Origin: Bacteroides sp. GM023
GTDB lineage: Bacteria; Bacteroidota; Bacteroidia; Bacteroidales; Bacteroidaceae
Assembly (NCBI RefSeq): GCF_014750685.1
Contig: NZ_JAAXGE010000002.1
Coordinates: 124,001 to 188,000 of the forward strand
DNA length: 64,000 nucleotides
Direction of reading: 5' to 3'
This document shows, in pieces, positions 27,212 through 37,895 of this stretch; position 1 is the first letter of the stretch, and each line of letters starts with the position of its first letter. Under the pieces are notes generated by a model. It saw only the letters and a list, made by a program, of their open reading frames with translations. It was not told the DNA's origin and made no database searches. Position numbers and translations under genes: made by a program.

Positions 27212-30200
27212 TTACTCTTGTTCGTCTGTAAGAAGCATTATTTGATCTATGTAGGGAGCCACTTCTGAAGTACTTTTCAACATGAATTGATTGGCACCTG
27301 AATGAATTTTGAGTGGAATTTTTAATACACACCAATGGTTATCCTTATCAGGAGAGTTGACAAATTCGATACTTTGTAGTAGCTGGGAATTATTATAAAT
27401 TTCCATGATAGGAGTATCCTCTTTCTGCTTTTGCAAATATTGGATAGATAGTATACAATTCATCTCACTGCCATCATTTTCCTGATACCAGTAGATGTTG
27501 CCTGTGTCAGATTTTTCAAACTCAATCTGTTCATCGGTAGTTTGCTGGGATAATTCAGTCGGAGTATTCCAATGCAATCCTTCATCGTTCGTAAAGCATT
27601 CTTTCATATCCAATATCTTACAGTTGCCGTCATATAAAGCAGCTTTTACTGTTGTTCCTTGAGCAATCGTAAACGGCTGAGTATAAACACGATCTTTTGT
27701 TGTCGGTTCTTGTCCATTGGTAGTATAATATACTTTCCAGTTCCTGTTCGCTCTTTTTCCGCGCAATGTTACCTCTTTGATGTCAATACTTATCTTATCA
27801 GAAAGAACTAGTTTTTTGTCTCCGCAGATAGCTGCTAATACAATTGATACAGGCTTCGATGCAGATTCATCTGTTGATTGGACAAACGCGCGATTCATCC
27901 CAAAGAAACATTTTCTTGAAGTTGCATTGAAATTACATTCTATATCTACAGGATTTCCATTTTCGAATGACAGCATACGTGCCCCTCCATAAATCTGGGT
28001 ATAAATACGGTTTTCACCATACGGATATAGCACCCCGTTTGCATCTTTCTGTTCGATAGTGATAATGCTGATATTTTCTTTATCTGCTTTTAATATGGGG
28101 TTCTCAATTGATATATGTAATTGTGAGGGTACTGAAGCTGAACGTTGTGTTGTTCGTGCAATCTCTTTACCATTACGATAAGCAATAGCCTCTATAGTTC
28201 CCGATTGCCAGGGAACTAACCATTCACATTGTATTTCGTTCCATTTTTTACCTTTTGCTTTGCGGCCAAAACTTTCTCCATTAACAATAAGCTCTACTTC
28301 GTCACCAGTGGTATAAACCCACACAGGTATTTCAGTTCCTTCTTTCATGACAGGGTGCGTCCAATGTGGCAGAATATGTACCATGTCTTTTGGGGTCCAT
28401 TCGCTCTGATACAAGTAATACAAATCTTTTTTGAACCCGGCCAGATCGAGGGCGCCACTCTGGAAGGCACGAAACGGCCATCCTCCATGCACATAGGCTG
28501 CTTCACCTAAGTAATCGAATCCGGTCCAGCGAAAACTTCCGGAGAACCATTCTTTGTCGCGCATCAGTTCAATGATGTGGCGAGCCGTGACGCGCACAGT
28601 GGCATTGTCATACGAAGAATTAAAAATCTGTTTGGTGTTTCTTCTTTTTTGGGGAGAGGTCCAGTCATACATGAATATTTCTTTCTCAGTCAGATTAGGA
28701 ATCTCCATTGGTTGCTGCTGCGGATTGGGATACTTGTCGCGATACCAGGTTTGTGTGCGATAATACCCTCTTACCTGCCATGTATGAGGATTTTCTGTCG
28801 CAATGAAAGCTTTTGCTTTCGGCAAATAGTTTTCTAGAAATTTTTTCTTTTCGCTATGTCCATTTACACCGAAAACATCCATTTCATCAGATACGGAGTG
28901 ACCGGAAGTCACCAGCCGTGTTGAATCTTCTTTGTGACATATGCTTACTAATTGTCGTGCGATGTCGCCATTCGTCTCATTTCCTACACTATATAGGAAG
29001 ACAGAAGGATGATTCCGATCACGACGAATGAAAGTGCATAAATCTTTTTCCCACCATTCGTCGAAAGCTTGAAGTCCGTAATCATAATCAGCCTTCTTTT
29101 TCCAACCGTCGAATATCTCATTCAAAACGAGAATACCCATTTCGTCACAAAGATCGTAGAATATGGGTAATTGTGGGTTGTGTGCCGTACGAATGGCGTT
29201 ACAGCCCATATCTTTTAATAACTGTAATTTCCATCGCATTAATTGCTCTGTATAAATAGCACCTGTCGGTCCTCCTTCAAGATGTTCGCAAACACCACGT
29301 AGTTTAACTTGTTTGTTATTCAGATAGAAGCCCGAAACGGGCTTCCACTCTATTTTTCTGAATCCAAAACGAATATTCTGCGAATCAATCGTTTGATTTT
29401 TCTTGTTTATCAAGGTAGCCTGAAGAGTGTAGAGTGTCGGTGATTCAGGACTCCACAAATTCGGATCCTGAATATTGGAGGTAAAATCATAAATATTCTT
29501 TCCTTTTTTCAAATGAAGATTTTTTATAATCTCTTTCCCAACAGATTTTCCGTGTAGATCAAAGAGTTTCAGTCTGATCTGGCAAGTTCTGTCCTGTTTG
29601 AATGAGATGATTTCCGTATTAATACTGACTTTTCCATTCGCTTCAGGAGTAATAATGAAAATGCCGTTTTTCTCGAAAGCTGCCTCTTGATGGGTGCGCA
29701 GATAAACATTGCCATATATTCCACAGCCATGATACCAACGTGCGCTTGGTTCCAACGAATTATCTACCCGCACAGCCAACACATTTTTACCCGGTTTTAG
29801 AAATCGGCTGATATCATATGAGAATGAGATATACCCGTATGGGCGTTTACCAAGATATTTACCGTTGATCCAGACTTCACTATTCATGTATACAGCATCA
29901 AAATCAATAAAAGAATATTTGTCCTTCAAATCTTTTTCGGACAGATTGATTGTTTTTCTGTACCATCCTATTCCTCCCGAAGCATAACCTCCTTTTTCTT
30001 TTTGTATACCATCCGCTGAATACCCATTTTCGAAGGCCCAGTCATGAGGAAGGTCGAGTGTTCTCCATTCACGGTCATCGTATTCGGGAGACAATGCTTG
30101 AGGTACATCCCCCAATACGAATTTCCATGCATAGTTGAACTTCTGCTCTTTTGCTGCACTTGGTAATAAGTAACATAAAAGCCAGCATATAAATATGTAT

Positions 30201-30214
30201 GTCTTTAATTTCAT
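27212..30214 (-). CDS. Glycoside hydrolase family 2 (beta-galactosidase-like)
   Basis: 1000 aa with a signal peptide ending LPSAAKE. Order of domains: GH2 sugar-binding jelly roll (about 25-190), immunoglobulin-like domain (about 195-300), TIM barrel (about 305-600), further beta domains of the DUF4982 type, a chitobiase-C-like domain (VYYTTNGQEPTT, about 840-890) and a C-terminal beta domain. Glu413 in SVGNETNG fits the acid/base, and Glu474 in IATENPHT the nucleophile (by family position). Probably a periplasmic exo-beta-galactosidase or relative. Lies 12 nt after the clan GH-A hydrolase gene in the operon. Confidence 0.92.
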   Translation of the reverse strand: MKLKTYIFICWLLCYLLPSAAKEQKFNYAWKFVLGDVPQALSPEYDDREWRTLDLPHDWAFENGYSADGIQKEKGGYASGGIGWYRKTINLSEKDLKDKYSFIDFDAVYMNSEVWINGKYLGKRPYGYISFSYDISRFLKPGKNVLAVRVDNSLEPSARWYHGCGIYGNVYLRTHQEAAFEKNGIFIITPEANGKVSINTEIISFKQDRTCQIRLKLFDLHGKSVGKEIIKNLHLKKGKNIYDFTSNIQDPNLWSPESPTLYTLQATLINKKNQTIDSQNIRFGFRKIEWKPVSGFYLNNKQVKLRGVCEHLEGGPTGAIYTEQLMRWKLQLLKDMGCNAIRTAHNPQLPIFYDLCDEMGILVLNEIFDGWKKKADYDYGLQAFDEWWEKDLCTFIRRDRNHPSVFLYSVGNETNGDIARQLVSICHKEDSTRLVTSGHSVSDEMDVFGVNGHSEKKKFLENYLPKAKAFIATENPHTWQVRGYYRTQTWYRDKYPNPQQQPMEIPNLTEKEIFMYDWTSPQKRRNTKQIFNSSYDNATVRVTARHIIELMRDKEWFSGSFRWTGFDYLGEAAYVHGGWPFRAFQSGALDLAGFKKDLYYLYQSEWTPKDMVHILPHWTHPVMKEGTEIPVWVYTTGDEVELIVNGESFGRKAKGKKWNEIQCEWLVPWQSGTIEAIAYRNGKEIARTTQRSASVPSQLHISIENPILKADKENISIITIEQKDANGVLYPYGENRIYTQIYGGARMLSFENGNPVDIECNFNATSRKCFFGMNRAFVQSTDESASKPVSIVLAAICGDKKLVLSDKISIDIKEVTLRGKRANRNWKVYYTTNGQEPTTKDRVYTQPFTIAQGTTVKAALYDGNCKILDMKECFTNDEGLHWNTPTELSQQTTDEQIEFEKSDTGNIYWYQENDGSEMNCILSIQYLQKQKEDTPIMEIYNNSQLLQSIEFVNSPDKDNHWCVLKIPLKIHSGANQFMLKSTSEVAPYIDQIMLLTDEQE

Positions 30215-30226
30215 GAATGATTAATC

Positions 30227-31675
30227 TTAATTGATAGTTATACGTGTAAAACACATTTTAGGTACACTTACAATCAACTCTTTCAACTTGACATTCCCGT
30301 AAGGTTTTTCAATAATATTTCCGAGTTGAGAATACGTACTCTGTTTAACATTACCTTGCTCGATATTATAATTACTAATTTGAATAGGGATATTAATATC
30401 GTCGCTGTTTTTGTTTAGCAAGTAGATTTCAACCGTTTTCTTTGCAGCATTTATAGTAGCAAACCCATGAATGCCCTGAATGGGATTTTCTAAATTTATT
30501 AAAAAGTTTCCTTGTGCCGGTGCTATCAAACTGAATACATTTCCTATTACGGAAATCTCTGTTAGAGATGCATTGGCAGTTCCATAATTCTCTACTTTTA
30601 AGATTCTAGAATTGATGTTTCCCATATTCAGATTCCAATAACAAGCCATCACAATCTTATTTCTGAATATTTCAATTAAATAATCAGCAGCCACCAGGCC
30701 GTTTTCAAAAGGAGTTGCCTCTTTTATATTTCCTATTCCCCATTCATTCATTGCTAATTTCACCTTTTTCCCAGCTTTATCCATTTCTGCATAAAACTTC
30801 TCAGTATACGAACTAAGTAAGCCGTCATATAATGGACTTTCTTTTTGCCAGTCTTCCATATTCTCTCCGGATATCAACCCCCATCCTTCTGCCCATTTTT
30901 CATGTACTTCGATGATATCCAGTTGTTCCGATGCTTTGGCTACTTGTATTAATTCGTTGAATCGATTCTTTGCTTGAGGACCAAATTTCCAGTCAGCGAT
31001 AATCGTAATATTGGGGTTTACGCTTTTTAGAATAGAAGCATATTTATCAATATAGGTGGCATACTCTTTGACTCCAAAACCGGTAGCATATGCTTCATTG
31101 CCTATATACCAATATTTTACATTATAATCGCTATCCTTACAATGCAGGATTAGTCTTCTGGCTTCGTCCTCAGCAAGTGCTGGTTTATTGTATTTCTTCC
31201 CGGATTTGATGTTTATTCCTACCATAGGTTCTGCTCCTACTTTCCTGCAGAAAGCGATGAACTCATCTAAATCCATGTAGTTTGCAGGATCTTTGTAACC
31301 GCTATTATAATCGGGCTCCCATGTATCGCAATCGAAAGCAATTCCGTTTAATTTGTCCCAATGGTAGTTTTGGACAGCAGTTCCTCCCGGCCAACGGATT
31401 ACTTTCACTTTGCTTCTTTCCATCCAGTCGCTTATTCGGGAATCTTTGTATAAATTGTCTGGTTCATTGGCATATACAAAATGCGACCCTGTCAGATACT
31501 CGGATATTTGCCATTTGATGTTGGCTACATCTATCTTAAGAGAATCTTTAGTAACCTCAGGTTTATCGGGAGCATTAAACTCCGATAAACCATTATTCTG
31601 ATTACACGCAAAGCTTGTGATTGCTGTTATAGAGAGACAAAGTAATTTGACCTTTATCAGTTTGTTTTTAATCAT
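30227..31675 (-). CDS. Clan GH-A glycoside hydrolase lipoprotein (alpha-L-arabinofuranosidase/GH51-like)
   Basis: 482 aa; the signal peptide ends in SFAC, giving a lipidated Cys near residue 24. Motifs: IRWPGGTAVQNYHW near residue 95, WYIGNE with Glu194 (acid/base) and MNEWG with Glu311 (nucleophile). This resembles GH51-type arabinofuranosidases but the family (GH51, GH39 or a newer one) cannot be fixed by eye. As a lipoprotein it is probably on the cell surface and may start the breakdown of the polysaccharide before uptake. 18 nt after SusD. Confidence 0.75.
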   Translation of the reverse strand: MIKNKLIKVKLLCLSITAITSFACNQNNGLSEFNAPDKPEVTKDSLKIDVANIKWQISEYLTGSHFVYANEPDNLYKDSRISDWMERSKVKVIRWPGGTAVQNYHWDKLNGIAFDCDTWEPDYNSGYKDPANYMDLDEFIAFCRKVGAEPMVGINIKSGKKYNKPALAEDEARRLILHCKDSDYNVKYWYIGNEAYATGFGVKEYATYIDKYASILKSVNPNITIIADWKFGPQAKNRFNELIQVAKASEQLDIIEVHEKWAEGWGLISGENMEDWQKESPLYDGLLSSYTEKFYAEMDKAGKKVKLAMNEWGIGNIKEATPFENGLVAADYLIEIFRNKIVMACYWNLNMGNINSRILKVENYGTANASLTEISVIGNVFSLIAPAQGNFLINLENPIQGIHGFATINAAKKTVEIYLLNKNSDDINIPIQISNYNIEQGNVKQSTYSQLGNIIEKPYGNVKLKELIVSVPKMCFTRITIN

Positions 31676-31693
31676 TGTTATTTTTTTTATTTA

Positions 31694-33193
31694 TTATCTT
31701 TCATATCCATTTTGCTTAATAGCACCTTTTGACTCATCAATATAGCCCTGAGGAATCCAGAAACGATTGTGAATATCAGTTGCCTTGAAATAGTTTTTTC
31801 CACTAGCATTGGCTTTATCGATTCTCTGATTTGCTTTTTCAACATATTTACCAAAACGGATCAGATCTTGTCGGCGGAGTCCTTCTAAATAGAATTCGTG
31901 TCCTCTTTCTGATAAGATAGCTTCGTTGAATGCCTCTTTGGATGCCGTTTGTGCAGCAGTTAAGTCTTTTAATCCTGCGCGGGTGCGTACTCTGTTCACT
32001 AGACTTATAGCTTCTGTCGTTGGTGCTCCTTCATTTCTGTTGATACATTCCGCCAGAGTGAGAAGAACATCTGAAAAACGGTAAACTATAATATCTATTC
32101 CGGCTTGTACACCAGTTTGTTCCGGATCGACTCCGTATTTAAGGGGTAAAGCTCCTTTTAATAGGTTTCCACTTTTACCTCGCTCCATTTTGATACCTTT
32201 CTTGTTTGTATATTCTGCGATAATATTAGTGCGTCGAATATCGTCTTTATCAAATGTATCATAGAACTCCCAAGGAATAACGAAAGCTCCCCAAACTGTT
32301 GCTTTTTCTGCAGGCCACGGATAGTCTGCAGGAACTACATGGGCCAATAGATAATTGGGGTAATCACTTACGTTACAGGGTATCTGAAGTATTATTTCAT
32401 TATTCCCCATACCTTCTTTGCTGAATATGTAATTATAGTTTGTCTGCAAATCATAAGTATTTCCTTCCATTGCCAGCAAATCACGCGATAAACTTTCGGC
32501 TTTATCGAAATATCCTTTTATGAGATAATACTTCAATAAAATCATCCGGGCAGCTCCTTTGGTCATTCTTCCTTTCGCCGTGGCTTTGTTGGGCAGATTA
32601 TTGATTGCATCAATTAAGTTACTTTCCATGAATTTGTCATATTCTTCCTCACTCAAACGTGGAAGATATACAAAGGTAGTAGGGTTGTCCAAGACTTCAT
32701 CGGGAGCTACAGGGACAGGACCGAAGATATCATATAAGAATAATCCCATCCATCCAGTCAGAGCTTTCGCTTCAGCAATGTATTTCTCTTTAACTTCTTC
32801 TTTTATGGGTGAACTTTCTATATTTCTTATCATATTTCGAGCTTTTGACAAATAGTTGTAGCGTGTAAAGGCTGTATGGATAATACCTGGTAAATTTGCT
32901 CCCATCGTAACGTACCATTGTTGATAGTGTAGTTCGTCCCATTCCCATCCCCAGGTACACCATAGGGCATCGGTTGACATTTCAGTAAAGGTTTGGTATC
33001 CTTTATTATTAGGGGAATATACTCCGGAATATTCGGAACTGAAATCCTTATAAAGAGAGTTTACAGCCAATTGCAGGTCATTTTCTGTCTTGAAGAAGTT
33101 CTCAGGATAGATTTCTGTGTAATCTTCACGTTCCAATTCACATGAAACGAGAAACAAGAAGCACAATGCAAAGATATATTTTAAGGTATTCAT
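31694..33193 (-). CDS. SusD/RagB-type glycan-binding lipoprotein (PUL1)
   Basis: 499 aa. Lipobox FLVSC gives the lipidated Cys near residue 18. N-terminal SusD helices follow (YPENFFKTENDLQLAVNSLY), with typical TPR-like region and the C-terminal motif RGHEFYLEGLRRQDLIRFG of the RagB/SusD family. It forms the lid over the SusC channel encoded 26 nt upstream in the operon. Confidence 0.95.
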   Translation of the reverse strand: MNTLKYIFALCFLFLVSCELEREDYTEIYPENFFKTENDLQLAVNSLYKDFSSEYSGVYSPNNKGYQTFTEMSTDALWCTWGWEWDELHYQQWYVTMGANLPGIIHTAFTRYNYLSKARNMIRNIESSPIKEEVKEKYIAEAKALTGWMGLFLYDIFGPVPVAPDEVLDNPTTFVYLPRLSEEEYDKFMESNLIDAINNLPNKATAKGRMTKGAARMILLKYYLIKGYFDKAESLSRDLLAMEGNTYDLQTNYNYIFSKEGMGNNEIILQIPCNVSDYPNYLLAHVVPADYPWPAEKATVWGAFVIPWEFYDTFDKDDIRRTNIIAEYTNKKGIKMERGKSGNLLKGALPLKYGVDPEQTGVQAGIDIIVYRFSDVLLTLAECINRNEGAPTTEAISLVNRVRTRAGLKDLTAAQTASKEAFNEAILSERGHEFYLEGLRRQDLIRFGKYVEKANQRIDKANASGKNYFKATDIHNRFWIPQGYIDESKGAIKQNGYER

Positions 33194-33219
33194 AATATAC
33201 TATAATAAGTTGTTGATAA

Positions 33220-36200
33220 TCAGAATTTAATATCTAATCCGATAGCAAATGAGGCTTGATTAGGATAAGCTCCAATACCATCACCGGTTTCTGGGTCCAT
33301 TCCTTCATAAGGAGTGAATACGGCGACATTGCGTGCTGCCGCATAGATTCTCAACGAATTTATTTTGTTTTTGAAACATATGCTGGGGAATGTGTAACCT
33401 AAAGAAACGTTATCCAAACGCAAGTACCATGCTTTCTCCAGAAAGAAATCACTATCTGCCGCACCAACGGAGGCATCAGCTTCTGCTACTCCGGGCAAAG
33501 TGCCCGACGGATTGCCAGGCGACCAACGGTCTTTGATATCTACCAGAGTATTGGATCCCTTTGTAAGCCCTTGGATTCCATATACCGAATTCAGTTTTAA
33601 ATTGTTAACCTTCCAACCATTCAACGACCCATATAAATAGATGTTGGCGTCCCATCTTCTCAGACGGAAGGTATTATTAATACTGAATGGTATGGGGGTA
33701 TTATTGGCAAGAAGCACTTTGTCAGCTGCATCAAGTACATTGTCGGCTTCGTTGGAAGATAGATATCTGCCTTCACTATCTCTCATCTTTTCATTGTTTT
33801 CATTCAATACATAACCGTTTATATCTTGGTATACAATTGCACCAGGACCAGATTTGGGTAAATGCTTGTAGCTTTCATCCATTTGTACTAACCCGTTCGT
33901 GCGGTATCCATAGATATTATTCCATTTTTCAGTGTAGGCCTGATAGATAGCAGGAATGAAGTCTGGATCACGCTTCGTTGTATAGTTCTGATAGTATGAT
34001 AGGATTATATCTGTAGTCCAGCCAAACTTCTTCGTGTCGAAATTAATGCTATGGATATTGAAGTCAATACCTCGCGTACGATATACTACGGCTGAGTTGT
34101 AGTCAATGGTTTTCACCTCATTGTATGACATCAGGTTTTTTGATAGTATCACGTCTTTGCGTAAGCGCTGATAAAGATCAAGTGTTCCCGATAGGCGATT
34201 GCGAAGGAAGCCAAAGTCTAATCCTATATTATAGTCTGTCAGTGTTTCCCATCGCAGATCACTGTTGCCCAATTTTGCCTTATATACACCATTTACTACA
34301 CTATTGTCCGGAGCAAAGGAATTATTCATTATCTTATAGTATGAGTTGATACCCGTTAATGAGCCTGCGTTGCCTGTTTGCCCGGCACCGAGTCGCAGTT
34401 TCAGATTACTGATCCATTCTATCGGTTTCAACCATTCTTCTTCTGTCATGCGCCATGCAACAGAAGCACCGGGAAATGCACCCCATTGGTGTTTTTTAGA
34501 GAAGTTTGAAGAACCGTCTACGCGTAAATTGACTGTCAGTACATATTTTGAAGTAAATGCATAATTCAGGCGTGCTATAAATGATGCCATTTCGCTGCTT
34601 CCTTTGTAAGACGATATGCCGGGACTTTCCTGTTCACTACTAGACATATTATTAAATGAAGCTCCATCATAAGGGAATTTTGAGGCTATGATTCCCATTC
34701 CTTCCCATGAATTCTTTTTATATTCAAATCCCGCCATTAAGTTTACATCATGAACCTCTTTGAATGTTTGAGAATAGTTACCTATAATATTGAATAATCC
34801 CATCTGGTTTTTTGTGTTCTTTTTGGATGCTTCTCCCCCTTTGCTATATCCATATAGTGTAGTGGTAGGGATGTACTGATCGGCTTGCGCATCTTTTATG
34901 TCAGTACCCAATGTTGCTCTGAAAGACAAACAACTGATCGGCTTGAAATCAATATAACCATTTATAAATAAGTCTCTTTTTACCGTTTGAGACTTAACTT
35001 CCAGTAATGAAACAGGATTAGGCATAGTCGGTTTGTCCGGATTTAAAGAGAATATGTCATTCTCATCATAAACAGGTACTGTAGGATTAAATGTCATTGC
35101 TGAATAAATGAGTGCTGATTGTTCATTTTTAGCATCTCCTAATGGTACCTCATTGTATTTTATTTGTGAAAAGGTTGCATTAATACCGGCTTTTAGCATC
35201 TGATTGAGCTTTTGGTCAACATTCAGTCTTCCTGTGATACGGCTCATACCATCGTTTTTCGCAACACCCTGATGATCAAAATAACTCATAGAGAAAAGAT
35301 ATTGTGAACGGTCGGTGCCTGACGAGACCGACAGGTTATGTTCGTTTACAACCCCTACGCGAGTCACCTCTTTCAACCAATCCGTTCCGTCTCCAACAAA
35401 GTTCGCTATTTTTTCAGGTGTGTGTATCTTTTCGTTTCCACGCCCCAGTTCATCAAATACCTTGTTTTGTTCGATCATAAAGTCTTTAGCATTCATGAAA
35501 TTGGGTTTATCAGATATATATTGCAATGCAACAGACCCTGAATAGGAGATTTGCGGCTTACCTATTTTCCCTTTTTTGGTAGTTATCAGAATAACACCTC
35601 CCGAAGCATCCGAACCGTAAATAGCGGCAGCGGATGCATCTTTCAATATATCTATGGATTCAATGTCATTAGGATTCAAATTAATTAACCCCTCGTCTTT
35701 GGCTGATCCATTGTAAATGGTACCTGAACTTATATTTGAACTGCCGGCCTGTGGTACTCCATCTACAACAATTAAGGGTTGTCTTCCTGATAGTCCGCCA
35801 CGAATTTGAATATTAAACGAAGAACCTGGTGCTGCATTGTTTTGTTTGATATTTATTCCCGAAGAGCGTCCCCTTAGCATAGAACCTACGGAAGCGGAAG
35901 CGGCAGTAGGCAGTTCATCCGTTTTGATGGACGAAACGGCACCGGATATACTACTTTTCTTGGCAACTCCATATCCTACGACTACAATTTCGTCCAACAA
36001 TTTAGAATTGTCTTTCAGCGTAAAGTTCAATATACTTTCTCCTTCATACTTCTTGGCTTGGGTGTCATAGCCAATGAAAGTTACTTCTATAATATCTCCT
36101 TTTCTGACACCGTCCAATGTGTAATTTCCATCAAAGTTTGTTATTGTACCTGTTTTAGTTCCTTTGATGATAACATTCGCTCCAATTATGTTTTCGCTCT

Positions 36201-36312
36201 TATTATCTTTAACATTTCCTTTGAGTTTTAATTGAGCGAAAGTCAATGCAGGGGATAGAATGAGTATGAATGCCCAAACTATTCTTTTAAATTTTAAATT
36301 AATGTTCTTCAT
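33220..36312 (-). CDS. SusC/RagA-type TonB-dependent transporter (PUL1)
   Basis: 1030 aa, full length. Signal peptide ending LTFAQ, carboxypeptidase-regulatory-like domain (GANVIIKGTKTGT), linker DEIVVVGYGVAKK, plug with NIQIRGGLSG and GVILITTKKG, and a barrel ending GLDIKF. Imports the oligosaccharide released at the surface with energy from TonB. Partner of the SusD gene downstream. Base composition is clearly AT-richer than the genes left of 24838, like the rest of PUL1. Confidence 0.95.
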   Translation of the reverse strand: MKNINLKFKRIVWAFILILSPALTFAQLKLKGNVKDNKSENIIGANVIIKGTKTGTITNFDGNYTLDGVRKGDIIEVTFIGYDTQAKKYEGESILNFTLKDNSKLLDEIVVVGYGVAKKSSISGAVSSIKTDELPTAASASVGSMLRGRSSGINIKQNNAAPGSSFNIQIRGGLSGRQPLIVVDGVPQAGSSNISSGTIYNGSAKDEGLINLNPNDIESIDILKDASAAAIYGSDASGGVILITTKKGKIGKPQISYSGSVALQYISDKPNFMNAKDFMIEQNKVFDELGRGNEKIHTPEKIANFVGDGTDWLKEVTRVGVVNEHNLSVSSGTDRSQYLFSMSYFDHQGVAKNDGMSRITGRLNVDQKLNQMLKAGINATFSQIKYNEVPLGDAKNEQSALIYSAMTFNPTVPVYDENDIFSLNPDKPTMPNPVSLLEVKSQTVKRDLFINGYIDFKPISCLSFRATLGTDIKDAQADQYIPTTTLYGYSKGGEASKKNTKNQMGLFNIIGNYSQTFKEVHDVNLMAGFEYKKNSWEGMGIIASKFPYDGASFNNMSSSEQESPGISSYKGSSEMASFIARLNYAFTSKYVLTVNLRVDGSSNFSKKHQWGAFPGASVAWRMTEEEWLKPIEWISNLKLRLGAGQTGNAGSLTGINSYYKIMNNSFAPDNSVVNGVYKAKLGNSDLRWETLTDYNIGLDFGFLRNRLSGTLDLYQRLRKDVILSKNLMSYNEVKTIDYNSAVVYRTRGIDFNIHSINFDTKKFGWTTDIILSYYQNYTTKRDPDFIPAIYQAYTEKWNNIYGYRTNGLVQMDESYKHLPKSGPGAIVYQDINGYVLNENNEKMRDSEGRYLSSNEADNVLDAADKVLLANNTPIPFSINNTFRLRRWDANIYLYGSLNGWKVNNLKLNSVYGIQGLTKGSNTLVDIKDRWSPGNPSGTLPGVAEADASVGAADSDFFLEKAWYLRLDNVSLGYTFPSICFKNKINSLRIYAAARNVAVFTPYEGMDPETGDGIGAYPNQASFAIGLDIKF

Positions 36313-36324
36313 AATGTTTGATTA

Positions 36325-37665
36325 TTATTGTTTTTCTACCGTTACCCAAAGAATTGCAGTGTCAAATGTGATAGTTACATTATTATCGGTTGAGATAAAG
36401 CCCGTGTTAGAACCTGAGTTTGCAACAAACCAGCTCGTTCCATTACCTTTCCACATTACATTTGTTGTTTGATCCTTGAACGATAACTTCGCTTCTACTC
36501 CTGTCTTTACCCCTACATCCATTGCTAGTCTATATGGGTTGTCGTTTTCTACCTTCGTCATAGGACTGGAAAGAGCCCAGTCTGCAATTGTTGTATAATT
36601 GGAACCAGTAATAGAAACAGTTCCGTAAGACGTAATCCCAGCTGTTGAGAAAGGAGTTATTGAATAAGTGTGATTTTCTATATCTATACTTACAGTGTAA
36701 TAACCTTTTTGGAGTATTTTTACCGGCTTCACAACTCCATTCTTATTCATCAATTTTGTGTCATTGCTTGGGCTTACTCCCCAATAATCTTCGACAATAG
36801 TCTGTTTAGCAGTGAAAGCTACGAGAGTATTAGCTTTAGGGGCATAGATATTTGCAGAATACTGAAATGCTCCAGTCCGTTTCATAAATTGGTAATATCC
36901 CATGAAATAGTTATTGGGGGATTCTTCTGTTTGGATAATGTACATGTTGGCATAATCAGAGTAAGGGTCTTCTACTTCCGGTTCTGCTACGTTTATAATC
37001 GTGTTTATAATTGTATTATTTCCTTCTAAATCAGATATTGTAATAGTTGCAGGATATTTTCCTTTTTCGGTAAATTCTATTCTCTGCTTGAATTCACCAG
37101 AGCGTCCGGTTAATTGCTTGATTATGTCTGTAGATGACTTAGGTATTTCAAGATGAATCTCTTTTAATCCTCGGTTATCGGTAACTTTTAAATCTAGTTC
37201 CCATATAGCAGAACCGCTCGTGGTGTTAAGGTCTAAATTGACTTGTCCTTGAATACTACCTTTAAGAGTAGGAGCTTCGGTATCTGGAATATATTTTAGC
37301 AATATTGTTTTTGTTGTTTCCAGTCCATTCTTATCTATTACACTGACTATGATGTCTTCGTTCCCGAACGATATCTTTTGAGGTATGGCCACCCTATAGT
37401 CAAAATTAAAAACGGTTGGTTTATGATTATCTAAGTTGTAGGAACCATTCAGATTGATTTTACCATTACTAAACCTGATTGTAGAGAGACCTACGTAATT
37501 AGAAGCGGTTCCTGAGATTACAATGGTATCTCCAGGAAAACTTTCTATCTCTGTCGAACTAATATATAGTCCGGGTAAAACGTCCTCATGTTCTTCTTTG
37601 CAAGAAGTAATAAAAAAAAGTAAAAGCCAAAAGGACAGATTAAAATGAAGTTTTTTTGCTTTCAT
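36325..37665 (-). CDS. SusE/SusF-like surface glycan-binding lipoprotein (PUL1)
   Basis: Start chosen at 37665, giving a lipoprotein signal peptide (FFITSC, Cys near 22) and 446 aa; the frame is open further upstream but that part lacks a signal. Two or more beta-sandwich domains follow: Ig-like repeats in the first half and a SusE/F-like C-terminal half that contains YYTVSIDIENHTYSI and ends in a carbohydrate-binding-like sandwich. Unlike the usual order (SusC first), this gene leads the operon, 12 nt before SusC. Confidence 0.75.
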   Translation of the reverse strand: MKAKKLHFNLSFWLLLFFITSCKEEHEDVLPGLYISSTEIESFPGDTIVISGTASNYVGLSTIRFSNGKINLNGSYNLDNHKPTVFNFDYRVAIPQKISFGNEDIIVSVIDKNGLETTKTILLKYIPDTEAPTLKGSIQGQVNLDLNTTSGSAIWELDLKVTDNRGLKEIHLEIPKSSTDIIKQLTGRSGEFKQRIEFTEKGKYPATITISDLEGNNTIINTIINVAEPEVEDPYSDYANMYIIQTEESPNNYFMGYYQFMKRTGAFQYSANIYAPKANTLVAFTAKQTIVEDYWGVSPSNDTKLMNKNGVVKPVKILQKGYYTVSIDIENHTYSITPFSTAGITSYGTVSITGSNYTTIADWALSSPMTKVENDNPYRLAMDVGVKTGVEAKLSFKDQTTNVMWKGNGTSWFVANSGSNTGFISTDNNVTITFDTAILWVTVEKQ

Positions 37666-37837
37666 AATAAACACTTTTAAGGTTGTTTTTTTAAGTTTAT
37701 TGTCTCTATGATATAATTTGGCTGTAAAATTATCAAGTCTTCTTCGTTGGGATAGGTACAAAATCATCATTGTTGTTCACTTTTTCATCAATCTTCATTT
37801 TTTTATGTGAAAATAGAGTTTGGAAGGCTCTTTATAA

Positions 37838-37866
37838 TTGATATCTTATAGAATGTGTTATTTTTG
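37838..37866 (+). promoter_or_regulatory. Promoter of the hybrid sensor gene
   Basis: TTG (37838-37840) and TATTTTTG (37859-37866) are 18 nt apart, 29 nt before the ATG at 37896. The divergent PUL1 operon shows no TAnnTTTG box in this gap, in keeping with dependence on an activator. Confidence 0.6.
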
Positions 37867-37895
37867 CGAAAGATTATTGTTAACCATAGTAGAAT